A stretch of 64,000 nucleotides of DNA from Granulicella rosea. GTDB taxonomy: Bacteria; Acidobacteriota; Terriglobia; Terriglobales; Acidobacteriaceae. Positions 27,796 through 36,315 of the stretch are shown here, one piece after another. Position numbers and translations under genes: made by a program. Every line of letters starts with the position of its first letter. Positions within the stretch are counted from its first letter, which is position 1. The notes beneath the pieces are model-generated. The model was not told the origin of the DNA. It saw nothing but the letters and a program-made list of their open reading frames with translations, and did not search any database. The stretch lies in assembly GCF_900188085.1 (NCBI RefSeq), contig NZ_FZOU01000007.1, positions 124,001 through 188,000 of the forward strand. The letters are read 5' to 3'.

Positions 27796-28788
27796 CTAGG
27801 TTCCAGTTTTCTCGTGCGCAAAGAGCTCTGAGATGACTCCCGGTCTTGGCGGGTCTTCGTCTCGGACAGCTTCTTGATCTGCTCCATCTCGCGCTCCTGC
27901 TGTATTTGTTCCTTCACTAACACCTGACGCGTTATCACTGTCATTTGAGACCTCGGTCTTCGTCTTCGACATAAAGAACAAAATCGGACCATCGGTTTTA
28001 GGAGTTCTCATAACCGAACGGAGCAAGCTAACTAACAGCCCTTCGTCTTCTGTCGTGTTTCTTACATTCACAAATAACTTCGCAGCCTCTTTACGGTCAA
28101 TAACAAAACCGTGGGACGGGTACTCGTCTACTAGCGCACTTAGAGCATCACTTCCAAGGTTCTTCGACAGATCGCTAAGCCGTCGCCCATATTCCTGCCC
28201 AATCTTCATCGCTCTTGAAACTTCGCCAACATGCATTGGATCAACTTGAGCCATTATCGGCGCAACGACACCTTTCGCCAGCTCCGTTGCTATAAGCGTC
28301 GCAGTTTTGAAGGTGACACTTCCGTCACTCCGAATTTTGATGCGCAGAAACGCATTTTCGAACAGTTCGAAAGCCTTGTTCTCAAGTTCGGTCAGTGCGC
28401 TCAACACCGTCAAGCCTGAAGCCGTCTCGAACAATTCGTCTTTCTTGCCAAGCTGGATGTCTAACGGACCGAGCTCAGCGTGGTCAGACATTACCAACTC
28501 ATGCGCGCCAATGGCGATCAGCGTACCGGCACTCTTGCACCGGCCTGCAAGCAGGACGGTAAACTTCTCATAATAGTCTTGCAATCCACGCGCCATGCGG
28601 TATGCTGCGTCAGGATTGCCGCCGCGCGAGCAAAGCAAAAGCATCACATTTTTGCGACGCTTTCTCTCAAGACATATGTCTAAGAGCTTGTCATCGTATG
28701 GGCGTTCAATATCCCCGCTGTACAGCAGGATGTCTGAATCAGTCGCTTCGGCAATTGTTGTCGCAACTGTTTCGATCTGATTTTCCAC
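27796..28788 (-). CDS. ClpP-fold serine protease, SDH_sah family
   Basis: A 330-residue protein. The core follows the serine dehydrogenase proteinase family: ILLYSGDIERPYDDKLL, NVMLLLCSRGGNPDAAYRMARGLQDYY, then LAGRCKSAGTLIAIGAHELVMSDHAELGPLDIQ. The putative nucleophile Ser is in KSAGT, and His and Asp in SDHAELGPLD. No signal peptide is seen, so it is probably cytoplasmic. The C-terminal tail (about 290-330) is polar. The GTG start at 28788 has GGGAG 6 bases upstream; an ATG at 28911 would add an unlikely Arg-rich leader. Visibly AT-richer than its neighbours, suggesting transfer. Confidence 0.8.
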   Translation of the reverse strand: MENQIETVATTIAEATDSDILLYSGDIERPYDDKLLDICLERKRRKNVMLLLCSRGGNPDAAYRMARGLQDYYEKFTVLLAGRCKSAGTLIAIGAHELVMSDHAELGPLDIQLGKKDELFETASGLTVLSALTELENKAFELFENAFLRIKIRSDGSVTFKTATLIATELAKGVVAPIMAQVDPMHVGEVSRAMKIGQEYGRRLSDLSKNLGSDALSALVDEYPSHGFVIDRKEAAKLFVNVRNTTEDEGLLVSLLRSVMRTPKTDGPILFFMSKTKTEVSNDSDNASGVSEGTNTAGARDGADQEAVRDEDPPRPGVISELFAHEKTGT

Positions 28789-28916
28789 ACGACACTCCCA
28801 TAGGTGAAGTGTATACCGCGCTCCTGAAAACCGTATACATCCGAGCCGGATCTTCCAGAAAATTGCTCGGCTCACAGCTCTCGCCGTGGTCGTTCGATGG
28901 ATCGGACACATGCGCT

Positions 28917-30635
28917 TTAATCTGCATACTCCGGGCGCTTGAAGCTCGCAAGATGCGCGATGGCCTCCTCGGCGCGTGTGCGTAGCTGCACCAGCTCTTC
29001 GCTCGACTTCCGGTGCAGCGCGGCGTAGGGAATCTTCAGGCGGAAGTTGCCTTCGAGGACCGGCTCGTTGCGTTCGAGAAACGTCCAGTAGAGCGCGGTG
29101 AACGGGCAGGAACCCGAGCCGGTGGACCTCTTCGGGTCGTACTGGCAGTGGCCGCAGAAGTTCGACATGCGCTGGATGTAGGCAGCGCCCGAGACGTACG
29201 GCTTGGTCGCGGTCAGGCCGCCGTCGGCGTAGGTCGCCATGCCGAGCACATTCGGTTCAACGACCCAGTCGTACGCGTCGACATAGGCGAACCAGAACCA
29301 GTCCGTCAGCTCGCGCGGAGAGAAGCCGCAGAGCGTTGCGAGATTCGAGAGCACCATCAGCCGTGTGATGTGATGCGACCAGCCCTCTTCGATCACCTGC
29401 GCGACGACCGTATCCATGCAGTGCAGGCCGGACTTCACGCCCCAGTAGACCGCCGGCAGGGGCAGCGACGCGCCCAGCGCCGAGGGCCGCGCGCCGGCGT
29501 AGGGATCGGCTTTGCCGGACGGCGCATAGGCTTCGGCGGCCTCCGCGGTCCGGTCGGGCGAACTCTCCTGCGGGCGCCGCGGCGGCTCCTGCGGGACGTG
29601 ATCTTTCAGCAGCCGGTAGCCGTGGGTCTGCTCATGGATGTGCCGCATGAACTCCCGCCAGCCCAGCACCTGACGAATGAAGCCCTCGCACGAGGCCAGC
29701 GGCGCGGCGCCGGACGCAGCCCGTTCTGCGACGTCGCGGATCAGGTCCATGGCGAGCAGGCGGCCGAGATTCAGCAGCACCGAGGTCTTCGAATGAAAGA
29801 GCTGCAGGTGATCGTCGCGCATCGCGTCTTCGAACGGACCGAAGTGAACGAGCTGGTGGTCAAGAAAGAAGCGCCAGAAGCGCTCCGCGTCTGCCTGGGT
29901 ACAGGGCAGGTCGAAGTTGCGGGTCGTGCCGAAGTGGTGGGCGTAGGTCTCGTCGACCATCGCGATGACCTCTTCGGTGATCTCGTCCGGCGGGAAGCGC
30001 GGCGGCGCCGGCACGGGCACCTGATCGCGAAATGGCTTGCGATTCTCGGCGTCGAAGGTGTACTCGCCGCCGACCGGCTTCGCATGCTGCATCAGGACGC
30101 CGGTCTTCTGCCGCATGCGCCGGTAGAAGCGATCCATCACGTAGGATCTGCCCGCCGTATAGGGGCCGTAGACCTCGGTGAAATCCGCCGTGGTCGAGGC
30201 CCACGTGGGGTCTTCGACCATGTTGAGCTGAAGGCCGTTCTTCTGGGCGAAGTGCAGGTCGAGCCGCAGCTCGCGCTCGGCGGGCGTGGTGCAGGTGAGC
30301 GGCGGCAGATGGCGGCTCCGCTGTAGTTCGAGCAGCGCCTGGCCGTGGCTGTGCGGCGAGAAGTGATACAGCACGGAGACGCCGCGAGCCTGCTGCTCCA
30401 GCGCGAAGTGCCGCATGTTGGAGATGAGCACGACCAGCTTCTTCTTGTGATACGGGCGGCGGAACGCCTTGGCGGTGGACTCGACGATGACGATGCCGGT
30501 CTCCGCGGCGGGCTGCTCGGCGAGCGGGCCGACGCGGTCGGTGTAGCGGTCGTAGGGGATGTAGATCCAGCGCCGGTGTGCGATATCCCGCGCGGTGGGG
30601 TGGGCAGCTTCGATCTGGGCTTGGAAGGTTGGCAT
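28917..30635 (-). CDS. FeS-type bacterial cryptochrome/photolyase (PhrB-like)
   Basis: A 572-residue protein of the deoxyribodipyrimidine-photolyase-related family. Four Cys likely bind a 4Fe-4S cluster: GLHCMD and FCGHCQYDPKRSTGSGSCPFT. FAD-site phrases are SKTSVLLNLGRLLA and LGWREFMRHIHEQTHGY. The C-terminal region around WFWFAYVDAYDWVVEPNVLGMATYADGG is highly typical. Relatives repair (6-4) photoproducts or act as light sensors. A Pro/Ala/Glu-rich insertion of about 45 residues follows the HGYRLL motif, longer than I expect. It stands alone. Confidence 0.92.
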   Translation of the reverse strand: MPTFQAQIEAAHPTARDIAHRRWIYIPYDRYTDRVGPLAEQPAAETGIVIVESTAKAFRRPYHKKKLVVLISNMRHFALEQQARGVSVLYHFSPHSHGQALLELQRSRHLPPLTCTTPAERELRLDLHFAQKNGLQLNMVEDPTWASTTADFTEVYGPYTAGRSYVMDRFYRRMRQKTGVLMQHAKPVGGEYTFDAENRKPFRDQVPVPAPPRFPPDEITEEVIAMVDETYAHHFGTTRNFDLPCTQADAERFWRFFLDHQLVHFGPFEDAMRDDHLQLFHSKTSVLLNLGRLLAMDLIRDVAERAASGAAPLASCEGFIRQVLGWREFMRHIHEQTHGYRLLKDHVPQEPPRRPQESSPDRTAEAAEAYAPSGKADPYAGARPSALGASLPLPAVYWGVKSGLHCMDTVVAQVIEEGWSHHITRLMVLSNLATLCGFSPRELTDWFWFAYVDAYDWVVEPNVLGMATYADGGLTATKPYVSGAAYIQRMSNFCGHCQYDPKRSTGSGSCPFTALYWTFLERNEPVLEGNFRLKIPYAALHRKSSEELVQLRTRAEEAIAHLASFKRPEYAD

Positions 30636-30789
30636 GGGAGACGGCGGCGCATAGTCAGACTACGTTGCGCGCGGCCCTCTTCGATGCGCAGCTTCAGAGC
30701 CGATTCATCGGATTGAACTTGGACCGTAAGGAATGATGCGACACGATCATGCGGCGGCTGTGGTGGCGAGAGTTGGGCGCGCGACCGGC

Positions 30790-31485
30790 TTACCCCAGGC
30801 CCTCTTCTTCATCCTCGCCCTGCGACTCGCGCCGGTTGCGGCTGCTCATGCTCTTGCGCATGACCCAGACGATCAGCAGCAACAGCAGCAGGCCGACGCC
30901 GGTCATCACCCAGCCGGCGTGCCGGTGGATGGCCTGCATGCCCGTGTGCAGGATCGCGGGGCCGTAGATGATCACGATGATCGACTCGATCGCGAAGCGC
31001 AGGAACTTGCCCGAACAGATGGCCAGGAAGTACGACAGCGGCCGCATCTCGAAGACGCCCGCCGCCAGCTCGAAGAGCTTCACCGGCATCGGCGGAGGCA
31101 TCATCGCGGGCAGCATGATGGCGAGGAACTCCTGCTTCTCGAATCGGTCGCGGAGCTGCTCGTAGCGCTCGCGATTGATGCGCTTCAGCAGAAAGAGCTC
31201 GCCGCCCGCGCGGCCCAGGTAGTAGGGCAGCATGGAGCCGATGGCCGAACCCAGCGCCGCCATGAAGCTGTAGAGCAGAAAGCGTTTATGGTCGCCCACG
31301 CCATAGCTGACCACCAGCGGGTCGAGGAACGGCAGCGGAATCGACGACGAGTCGACGATGGCGAGGCCGCACAGCCCCCACACGCCGAGCGGCTTCAACA
31401 ACGCGATCAGCCAGATCTTTGCCTTCAGCAACCAGCCGCCAACCTTGGCCCAGGGAATCCTTGCCGCGAATGCCAACGCCCTCAC
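30790..31485 (-). CDS. DedA/SNARE-associated (YqaA-like) membrane protein
   Basis: A 231-residue protein with several hydrophobic segments. Family traits: VDSSSIPLPFLDPLVVSYGVGD, AALGSAIGSMLPYYLGRAGGE and LPAMMPPPMPVKLFELAAGVFEM, ending in a final helix LLLLLLIVWVM. DedA-type proteins are lipid scramblases or flippases in some species. The start is GTG at 31485, overlapping the moaB stop (GTGA), so the genes are coupled. Confidence 0.82.
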   Translation of the reverse strand: MRALAFAARIPWAKVGGWLLKAKIWLIALLKPLGVWGLCGLAIVDSSSIPLPFLDPLVVSYGVGDHKRFLLYSFMAALGSAIGSMLPYYLGRAGGELFLLKRINRERYEQLRDRFEKQEFLAIMLPAMMPPPMPVKLFELAAGVFEMRPLSYFLAICSGKFLRFAIESIIVIIYGPAILHTGMQAIHRHAGWVMTGVGLLLLLLIVWVMRKSMSSRNRRESQGEDEEEGLG

Positions 31486-32009
31486 GCAGACGCTCCCGGT
31501 TGATGCTCCGTGCGTCCGGCCAGCAGGTCCAGCGCGTGCGGCAGGATGTCGAGGATCGCGGCCAGGGACGTCTCGGCGCCGGCGGGCGAGCCCGGCAGGT
31601 TGACGATGAGCGCCTCGCCGCCCCCGGCGCGGCTGATCGTGCCGCAGACGGCGCGGCTCAGCGGGGCCATGGGCGTGTGGGCCAGACCGGCGGCGCGCAT
31701 GCGCTCGGCCAGACCGTCCACCATCCGCTCGCAGACGGTCTGGGTGGCTTCGGGCGTGACGTCGCGCGGCGCGAGGCCCGTGCCTCCGGTGGTGACGATC
31801 AGCTCCGCCTCGGTCGCGTGGAAGCGCAGCGCGTGGACGATCTCGCCGAACTCGTCCGGCAGCGTCTGCATCTCGAGCGTATCGGCCCCGGCGCCGCGCA
31901 GCAGTTCGGCCACCTTCGGGCCGGAGATATCCACCTGCGTGCCGGCGGCGCACCGGTCGCTGATCGTCAGGACGACGACTTTGACGTTACTGCGAAAGGT
32001 CACATTCAC
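31482..32009 (-). CDS. moaB: MoaB/MogA-type molybdopterin biosynthesis protein
   Basis: A 175-residue protein with the MPT-binding pattern: VVVLTISDRCAAGTQVDISGP at the N-terminus, IVTTGGTGLAPRDVTPEAT in the middle, then LPGSPAGAETSLAAIL. The TTGGTG and PGSPAG motifs hold the adenylyl-transfer site. It would activate molybdopterin for metal insertion. The start is GTG (two in-frame choices, 32009 and 32003). The dedA gene is translationally coupled behind it. Confidence 0.88.
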   Translation of the reverse strand: MNVTFRSNVKVVVLTISDRCAAGTQVDISGPKVAELLRGAGADTLEMQTLPDEFGEIVHALRFHATEAELIVTTGGTGLAPRDVTPEATQTVCERMVDGLAERMRAAGLAHTPMAPLSRAVCGTISRAGGGEALIVNLPGSPAGAETSLAAILDILPHALDLLAGRTEHQPGASA

Positions 32010-32218
32010 CCGTCCAGTCTACCCCTTGAGCAAAAAAGTGAGAAAATAGGAAGAGCCGCAGCGAAGACCGGACACCACAGGATTCTCCGCCCGACGGCCC
32101 GGCCAGCAAACTTTCGCAGCCCTCTGTCCGTCTCAAGGAGATGGACGGCTGCTCCGAGCGGGCAACCCAGTCCAGAATTGGGCTTCCAGAATCCAGACCG
32201 AAGCGTGATCCCTGCCTG

Positions 32219-33265
32219 ATGCCCGAACTTGAGACACCGCCCAACCCGGTACCGCCCCCGCCACCGTCGGACAAACCTGCGCCCATCAAGCTGCGCACAG
32301 GACGCTTCGGCGAGCTGGAGGAGCACGAACTCATTCACCTGATCGACACGCTCGACGACGAGCGTTCGCGCGCGCGCTTCCGCGAATCGATCTATATCTC
32401 GATCTTCGTCTACATCATCCTGACCTGGCTCGCGGTCTATGGAGTGCGCTGGCTGCCGCACGGCCCGCGGATCGCGAATGCGCCGATCAAGGAAGAGCAC
32501 GAGAGCAACATGATGGCGAACCTCTCCGTGCCGAAGGATCTGCAGAAGGAGCTTGCGCGCCATCCCGCGCCGCCCACGCCGAAGCCGGCGCCGCCGGTCG
32601 ATACGCCGCAGCCCGCGCCCGCGCCGCAACCGCAGCAGCAGGCGCCGCAGCAGCCGCAGAGACCGCAACCGCAGGCTCCGCAGCAGCCGCAACAACCGCC
32701 TCCGCCGCAGAATACGCGTCCCACGCCGACGCCCCCAACGCCCGCACCCGCGCCGCAACCGCAGCAACAGGCGATGGTGGACGCGCCGCGGCCTTCGTTC
32801 CAGCAGCCGAACCAGTCTCCCGGCAAGGCGATCGAGCAGGCCGCGCGCGAGGCTGCGCGCAACCAGCAGACGGGCGGCGGGGCGTATTCGCCGAACATCT
32901 CAGGCGGCGGCCGCGCGCCGCTCGGCTCCGGCGCAGAAATCTTGACCGATACGCAGGGCGTCGACTTCGGCCCGTACATGCGTCGCGCCAAGTCGGACAT
33001 CTACCGCAACTGGCAGCCGCTGATTCCGGAGTCGGTCTACCCGCCGATCTCGAAGCACGGCGTGCTGGCCATCCGGATGACGATCCTTTCGGGCGGCAAG
33101 ATCGGCTCGATGACGCTGGAGACGACCTCCGGCGACGTGGCGTTGAACCGCGCGGCGTGGTCGGCGATCACGAGCGAAGGAACCTTCCCGCCGCTCCCGA
33201 AGGAGTTTCCGGGGCCGAGCATCGATATCCGGTGGACGTTCTTCTACAACCAGACGCCGCAGTAG
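32219..33265 (+). CDS. TonB-like energy transducer
   Basis: A 348-residue protein. After a short cytoplasmic Pro-rich head there is a single membrane helix (about 57-77, SIYISIFVYIILTWLAVYGV). A long Pro/Gln-rich spacer (about 110-205) follows, and a TonB_C domain (about 265-345) including YMRRAKSDIYRNWQPLIPES, GVLAIRMTILSGGKIG and ALNRAAWSAITSEGTFPPLP. The architecture is what is needed to couple the inner membrane to receptors like the Oar-type protein at 12752. No exbB/exbD are adjacent. ATG at 32219. Confidence 0.87.
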   Translation: MPELETPPNPVPPPPPSDKPAPIKLRTGRFGELEEHELIHLIDTLDDERSRARFRESIYISIFVYIILTWLAVYGVRWLPHGPRIANAPIKEEHESNMMANLSVPKDLQKELARHPAPPTPKPAPPVDTPQPAPAPQPQQQAPQQPQRPQPQAPQQPQQPPPPQNTRPTPTPPTPAPAPQPQQQAMVDAPRPSFQQPNQSPGKAIEQAAREAARNQQTGGGAYSPNISGGGRAPLGSGAEILTDTQGVDFGPYMRRAKSDIYRNWQPLIPESVYPPISKHGVLAIRMTILSGGKIGSMTLETTSGDVALNRAAWSAITSEGTFPPLPKEFPGPSIDIRWTFFYNQTPQ

Positions 33266-33278
33266 TTCCGGTGGAAGC

Positions 33279-33336
33279 ATGGGGCTTCAGCCCCATGAAT
33301 TCAAAGTCGAATAAGAGAAGGGCTTTAGCCCTGGGC
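33279..33336. repeat. family B repeat, short copy
   Basis: Two small palindromes: CATGGGGCTTCAGCCCCATG (33279-33298) and AGGGCTTTAGCCCT (about 33318-33331). They carry the GGCTTCAGCC/GGCTTTAGCC core of family B. Confidence 0.7.
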
Positions 33337-33438
33337 CTGAGCCATGGCCGCGAAGCGCTGCACGATCGGCCTCGACTCGCCCTTCAGCGTCGCAAGCTCC
33401 AGCTTGGGCAGGCGGAGACTCATTGCAAGAGGGACCAC

Positions 33439-33921
33439 ATGCAGACGCAGAAGCTCACCATCCGCTCGCTGTTGCCGGGCGACGACTCCACCGCATTCCG
33501 CACGCTGAACGAGGAGTGGATCAGCCGCTACTTCTCGCTCGAGGCGGCTGACAACGCCTTGCTGGGCGACCCGGAGCGCATGATTCTGCGCAAGGGCGGC
33601 CGGATCTACCTGATGGATCTGGATGGCGAGACGGTCGGCTGCGTCGCGCTGGTGCCCATGGGCGACGGTGTCTACGAACTCTCGAAGATGGCGGTGACGC
33701 CGGGCCATCGCGGACTGGGACTCGGGCGAAGGCTTATTGAACACACCATCGCGCAGGCGCGCGTGCTGGGCGCGAAGAAGCTCTTCCTGGGCAGCAGCAG
33801 GAAGCTCGCCAATGCGGTGCACCTGTATGAGTCGGTCGGCTTCGAGCATGTGCCGCCGGAGCGGCTGCCGAAGATGGAGTACAAGCGCGCGGATGTGTTT
33901 ATGGAGCTGGTGCTGGCTTAG
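33439..33921 (+). CDS. GNAT-family N-acetyltransferase
   Basis: 160 residues. The acetyl-CoA binding motif is AVTPGHRGLGLGRRLIEHTI (Q/RxxGxG/A), preceded by the beta strand YELSKM and followed by KLFLGSSRKLANAVHLYESVGFEHV. The substrate is not predictable. ATG at 33439; the frame is open far upstream through the tonB end, without meaning. Confidence 0.9.
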   Translation: MQTQKLTIRSLLPGDDSTAFRTLNEEWISRYFSLEAADNALLGDPERMILRKGGRIYLMDLDGETVGCVALVPMGDGVYELSKMAVTPGHRGLGLGRRLIEHTIAQARVLGAKKLFLGSSRKLANAVHLYESVGFEHVPPERLPKMEYKRADVFMELVLA

Positions 33922-33934
33922 ACGCTCAGGCGTC

Positions 33935-34285
33935 CTACGGCGAGACCCAGTGCCTGGTGGCGATCACCTCGTGGTCGCCGTTGAACTCCACGATGAAGTA
34001 GTCGGCGGTGAGCGGCGAGAACGGGTGGCCGTAGACAAACTCCACCTGGCAGCCGGTGGAGATGCGTGCGATCGTGCCGCAACGGCCCTCGTGATAGCTC
34101 GGCTTGCCCAGGCGGCTGTAGACCGAGGCCTCCGATTGTCCCTCGGCGACGGTCTCGAACTGGTCCTTCACCCCGGCGTAGTGGGCGAAGGCGGACCGCT
34201 CATGCTGCCAGAGGGCGAGGATCAGGACGATCCAGACAAGGCCGAAGAGGAAGCGTCTTCTATTGGCTGGTTGGCTTCGCGTCAC
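33935..34285 (-). CDS. small membrane-anchored protein of unknown function
   Basis: A 116-residue protein with one N-terminal helix (about residues 11-25, FLFGLVWIVLILALW). A periplasmic segment includes EGQSEASVYSRLGKPSYHEG, which resembles SmpA/BamE-type beta-turns (G-x-s-x-x-e-v-x-x-x-l-G-x-P). The GTG start at 34285 overlaps the GDSL hydrolase stop (GTGA). Confidence 0.65.
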   Translation of the reverse strand: MTRSQPANRRRFLFGLVWIVLILALWQHERSAFAHYAGVKDQFETVAEGQSEASVYSRLGKPSYHEGRCGTIARISTGCQVEFVYGHPFSPLTADYFIVEFNGDHEVIATRHWVSP

Positions 34286-35106
34286 TGGGTCGCCTCCCGA
34301 TAGAGCATCTCTCCCACGGCCTTGTGGACGGCGGTGGAGGGGTGCGCGGAGTAGTAGTAATAATGCGTCGCCGGTGTGGCGCAGATGTTCGAGCCCAGGA
34401 ACGCGCCGGGCGCCACGCAGGGCGAGACGGTCTCGGTGATGCCATACTTCGCCGGATGCGTCATCACCTCGTCGAAGTACGGACCCCACTGGCTGTTGGC
34501 GATCTGGATGTCCGGGTGACGGGCGCGCATCTCGGCCGGAATGCCCGCGAGCCCCGGGTTGAACTGCGTCCCGGCGGTGGCGAAGACGGGGATCGCCACC
34601 GGCAGCAGCGCGACCTCGAACCGGCGCGCGCCGAGTGCGTAGAGGGTCTCGATCTCGCCTTCGATGTTCGTCACGGTGTAGCCTTCGGCCGAGCCGCGAT
34701 CGTTGAGTCCGCCGGCGAAGTAGAACATGGTCTGGGCCGGATCGAACTTCACCTTGCCGGACCTCACGAGCGCGGCGAAGTCGTCGACCTGGTTGCGCAG
34801 GCCGCGTCCGAAGAAGGCGCCGCGCGGGCCGTGGCCTTCGCCCTCGCCGGTCTTGCCGCCGCTGACGGAGAAGTTCAGCCCCTTGCCCTTGCTGTTCGAA
34901 TCGCCGAAGTAGGTGAAGGGGATATGCAGGCGCTCGGCCAGGTAGGCGACCGCGGTGGGTCCGTCGGAGTCGACGAAGCCCGCGCCGGTGTCCGAGTAGC
35001 TGTCGCCGAAGACGTAGAGCATCGTATACGGGCGGCTGGCGGCGGCGTGCAGACTCAGGGAGCCGAGTAAGGCAAGTGCGGCAAGGATGTACCGGCGTGA
35101 CTTCAT
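34282..35106 (-). CDS. exported SGNH/GDSL-type esterase
   Basis: 274 residues with a signal peptide (to about residue 23). Block I is YVFGDSYSDTG with the nucleophile Ser36. Block III is GGLND with the oxyanion Asn. Block V has HPSTAVH with the His, but the position three residues before the His, normally Asp, is Tyr (YYYYSAHPS). Activity may therefore rely on a Ser-His dyad or another acidic residue. The substrate is unknown; relatives are esterases or lipases. The small membrane protein is coupled behind it. Confidence 0.85.
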   Translation of the reverse strand: MKSRRYILAALALLGSLSLHAAASRPYTMLYVFGDSYSDTGAGFVDSDGPTAVAYLAERLHIPFTYFGDSNSKGKGLNFSVSGGKTGEGEGHGPRGAFFGRGLRNQVDDFAALVRSGKVKFDPAQTMFYFAGGLNDRGSAEGYTVTNIEGEIETLYALGARRFEVALLPVAIPVFATAGTQFNPGLAGIPAEMRARHPDIQIANSQWGPYFDEVMTHPAKYGITETVSPCVAPGAFLGSNICATPATHYYYYSAHPSTAVHKAVGEMLYREATQ

Positions 35107-35206
35107 GAACTGCGTTCTCCACCTCTACAGACGCTGTTCCTGCCCGCATGGACGCAAACCCGCGTGGCGTTGTTGGAGCAGACGGGAACGAGCAAAGGCA
35201 AAGACG

Positions 35207-35244
35207 AAATACGGGGGTCCTTCGCTGCGCTCAGGATGACGAGC
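35207..35244 (+). repeat. family A repeat, single arm
   Basis: AAATACGGGGGTCCTTCGC followed by TGCGCTCAGGATGACGAGC is one arm of family A, matching the inner and outer arms at 63190-63226. The opposing arm is missing. It is preceded by an A-rich GAGCAAAGGCAAAGACG stretch also seen in other copies. Confidence 0.8.
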
Positions 35245-35280
35245 ATTCCTGGCGGATGCTCTATATCCCCGTGCTCGGCT

Positions 35281-36315
35281 CTACGAGATCCACTTCAGCA
35301 GCCGGATCACGCCCATCGCTGCCGGTTTGGAGTGGGCCGAAACATCCGTGCGCGCGTGAATCTCCTTGCGGCCCGCGGCGTAGTAGCGGAAGGCCTCGAC
35401 CATCATCTGCTCGTTGGTCAGGGTCGGCCGCCAGCCCAGACGCTCGCGGATGCGGCGCGTGTCGAAGATGAAGTCCTCCGCGATCATGCGGTAGTGGTAC
35501 GGCCCCAGCGGCGAGATGCGCAGCGTGTGCGCGAGCTTCATGGCCGCGATGGTCGGCGCCTTGGGCAGCTCGGCGACGCGCGCCTTCGTGCCCGCGGCGG
35601 CGATGATCGCCTCGTACACCCGGCGCAGCGAGACGACATTCTCCGAGCCGATATGGAAAAGGTCCGAGCCCTCGTAGCCGAGCGTCTGAATACACGCCGT
35701 CGCAAGGTCCTGCGCGTAGATGAACTGGTAGCGGTTCTGCCCGTCGCCGACCACCCACACGCGCTTGCCGTCGAGGATGAACTCGAAGAGAATCGCCAGC
35801 AGGCCCAGCCGTCCGCCGTCGATAATGGTCGGGCAGCGGATGGTGACCACGGCGAGGTCGGGGAACTCGGCCAGCACGCGCTCGCCTTCGAGCTTCGAGC
35901 GGCCGTAGAGCTCGACCGGCGCCGGCGGCTCGTCCTCCGCGACCTCGTGGCCCAGGTTGCTGGCCCACAGGCAGTTGGACGAGATGAAGACCAGCCGCGA
36001 GACGCCCGCCGCGCGGCAGGCCTCGGCGATGCGGCGCGTGCCGTCGACGTTCGAGCTCCAGAGCTCGTCCTCGGAGATGGTGTCGTGCGCGAGCATGGCG
36101 GCGCAGTGGAAGACAGCTTCGAACTGGCCATCCGCAAACACCCGCGCCAGCAAGGCCGCGTCGCGGATGTCGCCCTGGTGGCTGACGAGGTTGGGCAACG
36201 TGTCCACGTCGGCGACCAGGTCGATGTTGACGACGGCGTATCCGGCGGCGAGCAGTCTGCGCTTCAGGATGCCGCCGAAGAAGCCTGAGCCTCCGGTGAC
36301 GAGCACGCGCCTCAT
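35281..36315 (-). CDS. NAD-dependent epimerase/dehydratase
   Basis: 344 residues, extended SDR fold. The nucleotide-binding motif is VLVTGGSGFFGG; the Ser is in FISSNCLW and the catalytic pair in YGRSK. The C-terminal half binds a sugar nucleotide or similar substrate, e.g. GDGQNRYQFIYAQDLATA. The start overlaps the GT39-type gene stop (ATGA), so both likely act on the same glycoconjugate. Confidence 0.88.
   Translation of the reverse strand: MRRVLVTGGSGFFGGILKRRLLAAGYAVVNIDLVADVDTLPNLVSHQGDIRDAALLARVFADGQFEAVFHCAAMLAHDTISEDELWSSNVDGTRRIAEACRAAGVSRLVFISSNCLWASNLGHEVAEDEPPAPVELYGRSKLEGERVLAEFPDLAVVTIRCPTIIDGGRLGLLAILFEFILDGKRVWVVGDGQNRYQFIYAQDLATACIQTLGYEGSDLFHIGSENVVSLRRVYEAIIAAAGTKARVAELPKAPTIAAMKLAHTLRISPLGPYHYRMIAEDFIFDTRRIRERLGWRPTLTNEQMMVEAFRYYAAGRKEIHARTDVSAHSKPAAMGVIRLLKWIS

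Noticed and set aside
33325..33423. Short minus-strand frame (MSLRLPKLELATLKG...) upstream of the GNAT gene
   Set aside because: It has coding-like codon use, but only 32 residues, no ribosome site and no family. It may be a gene relic, but I cannot support it.
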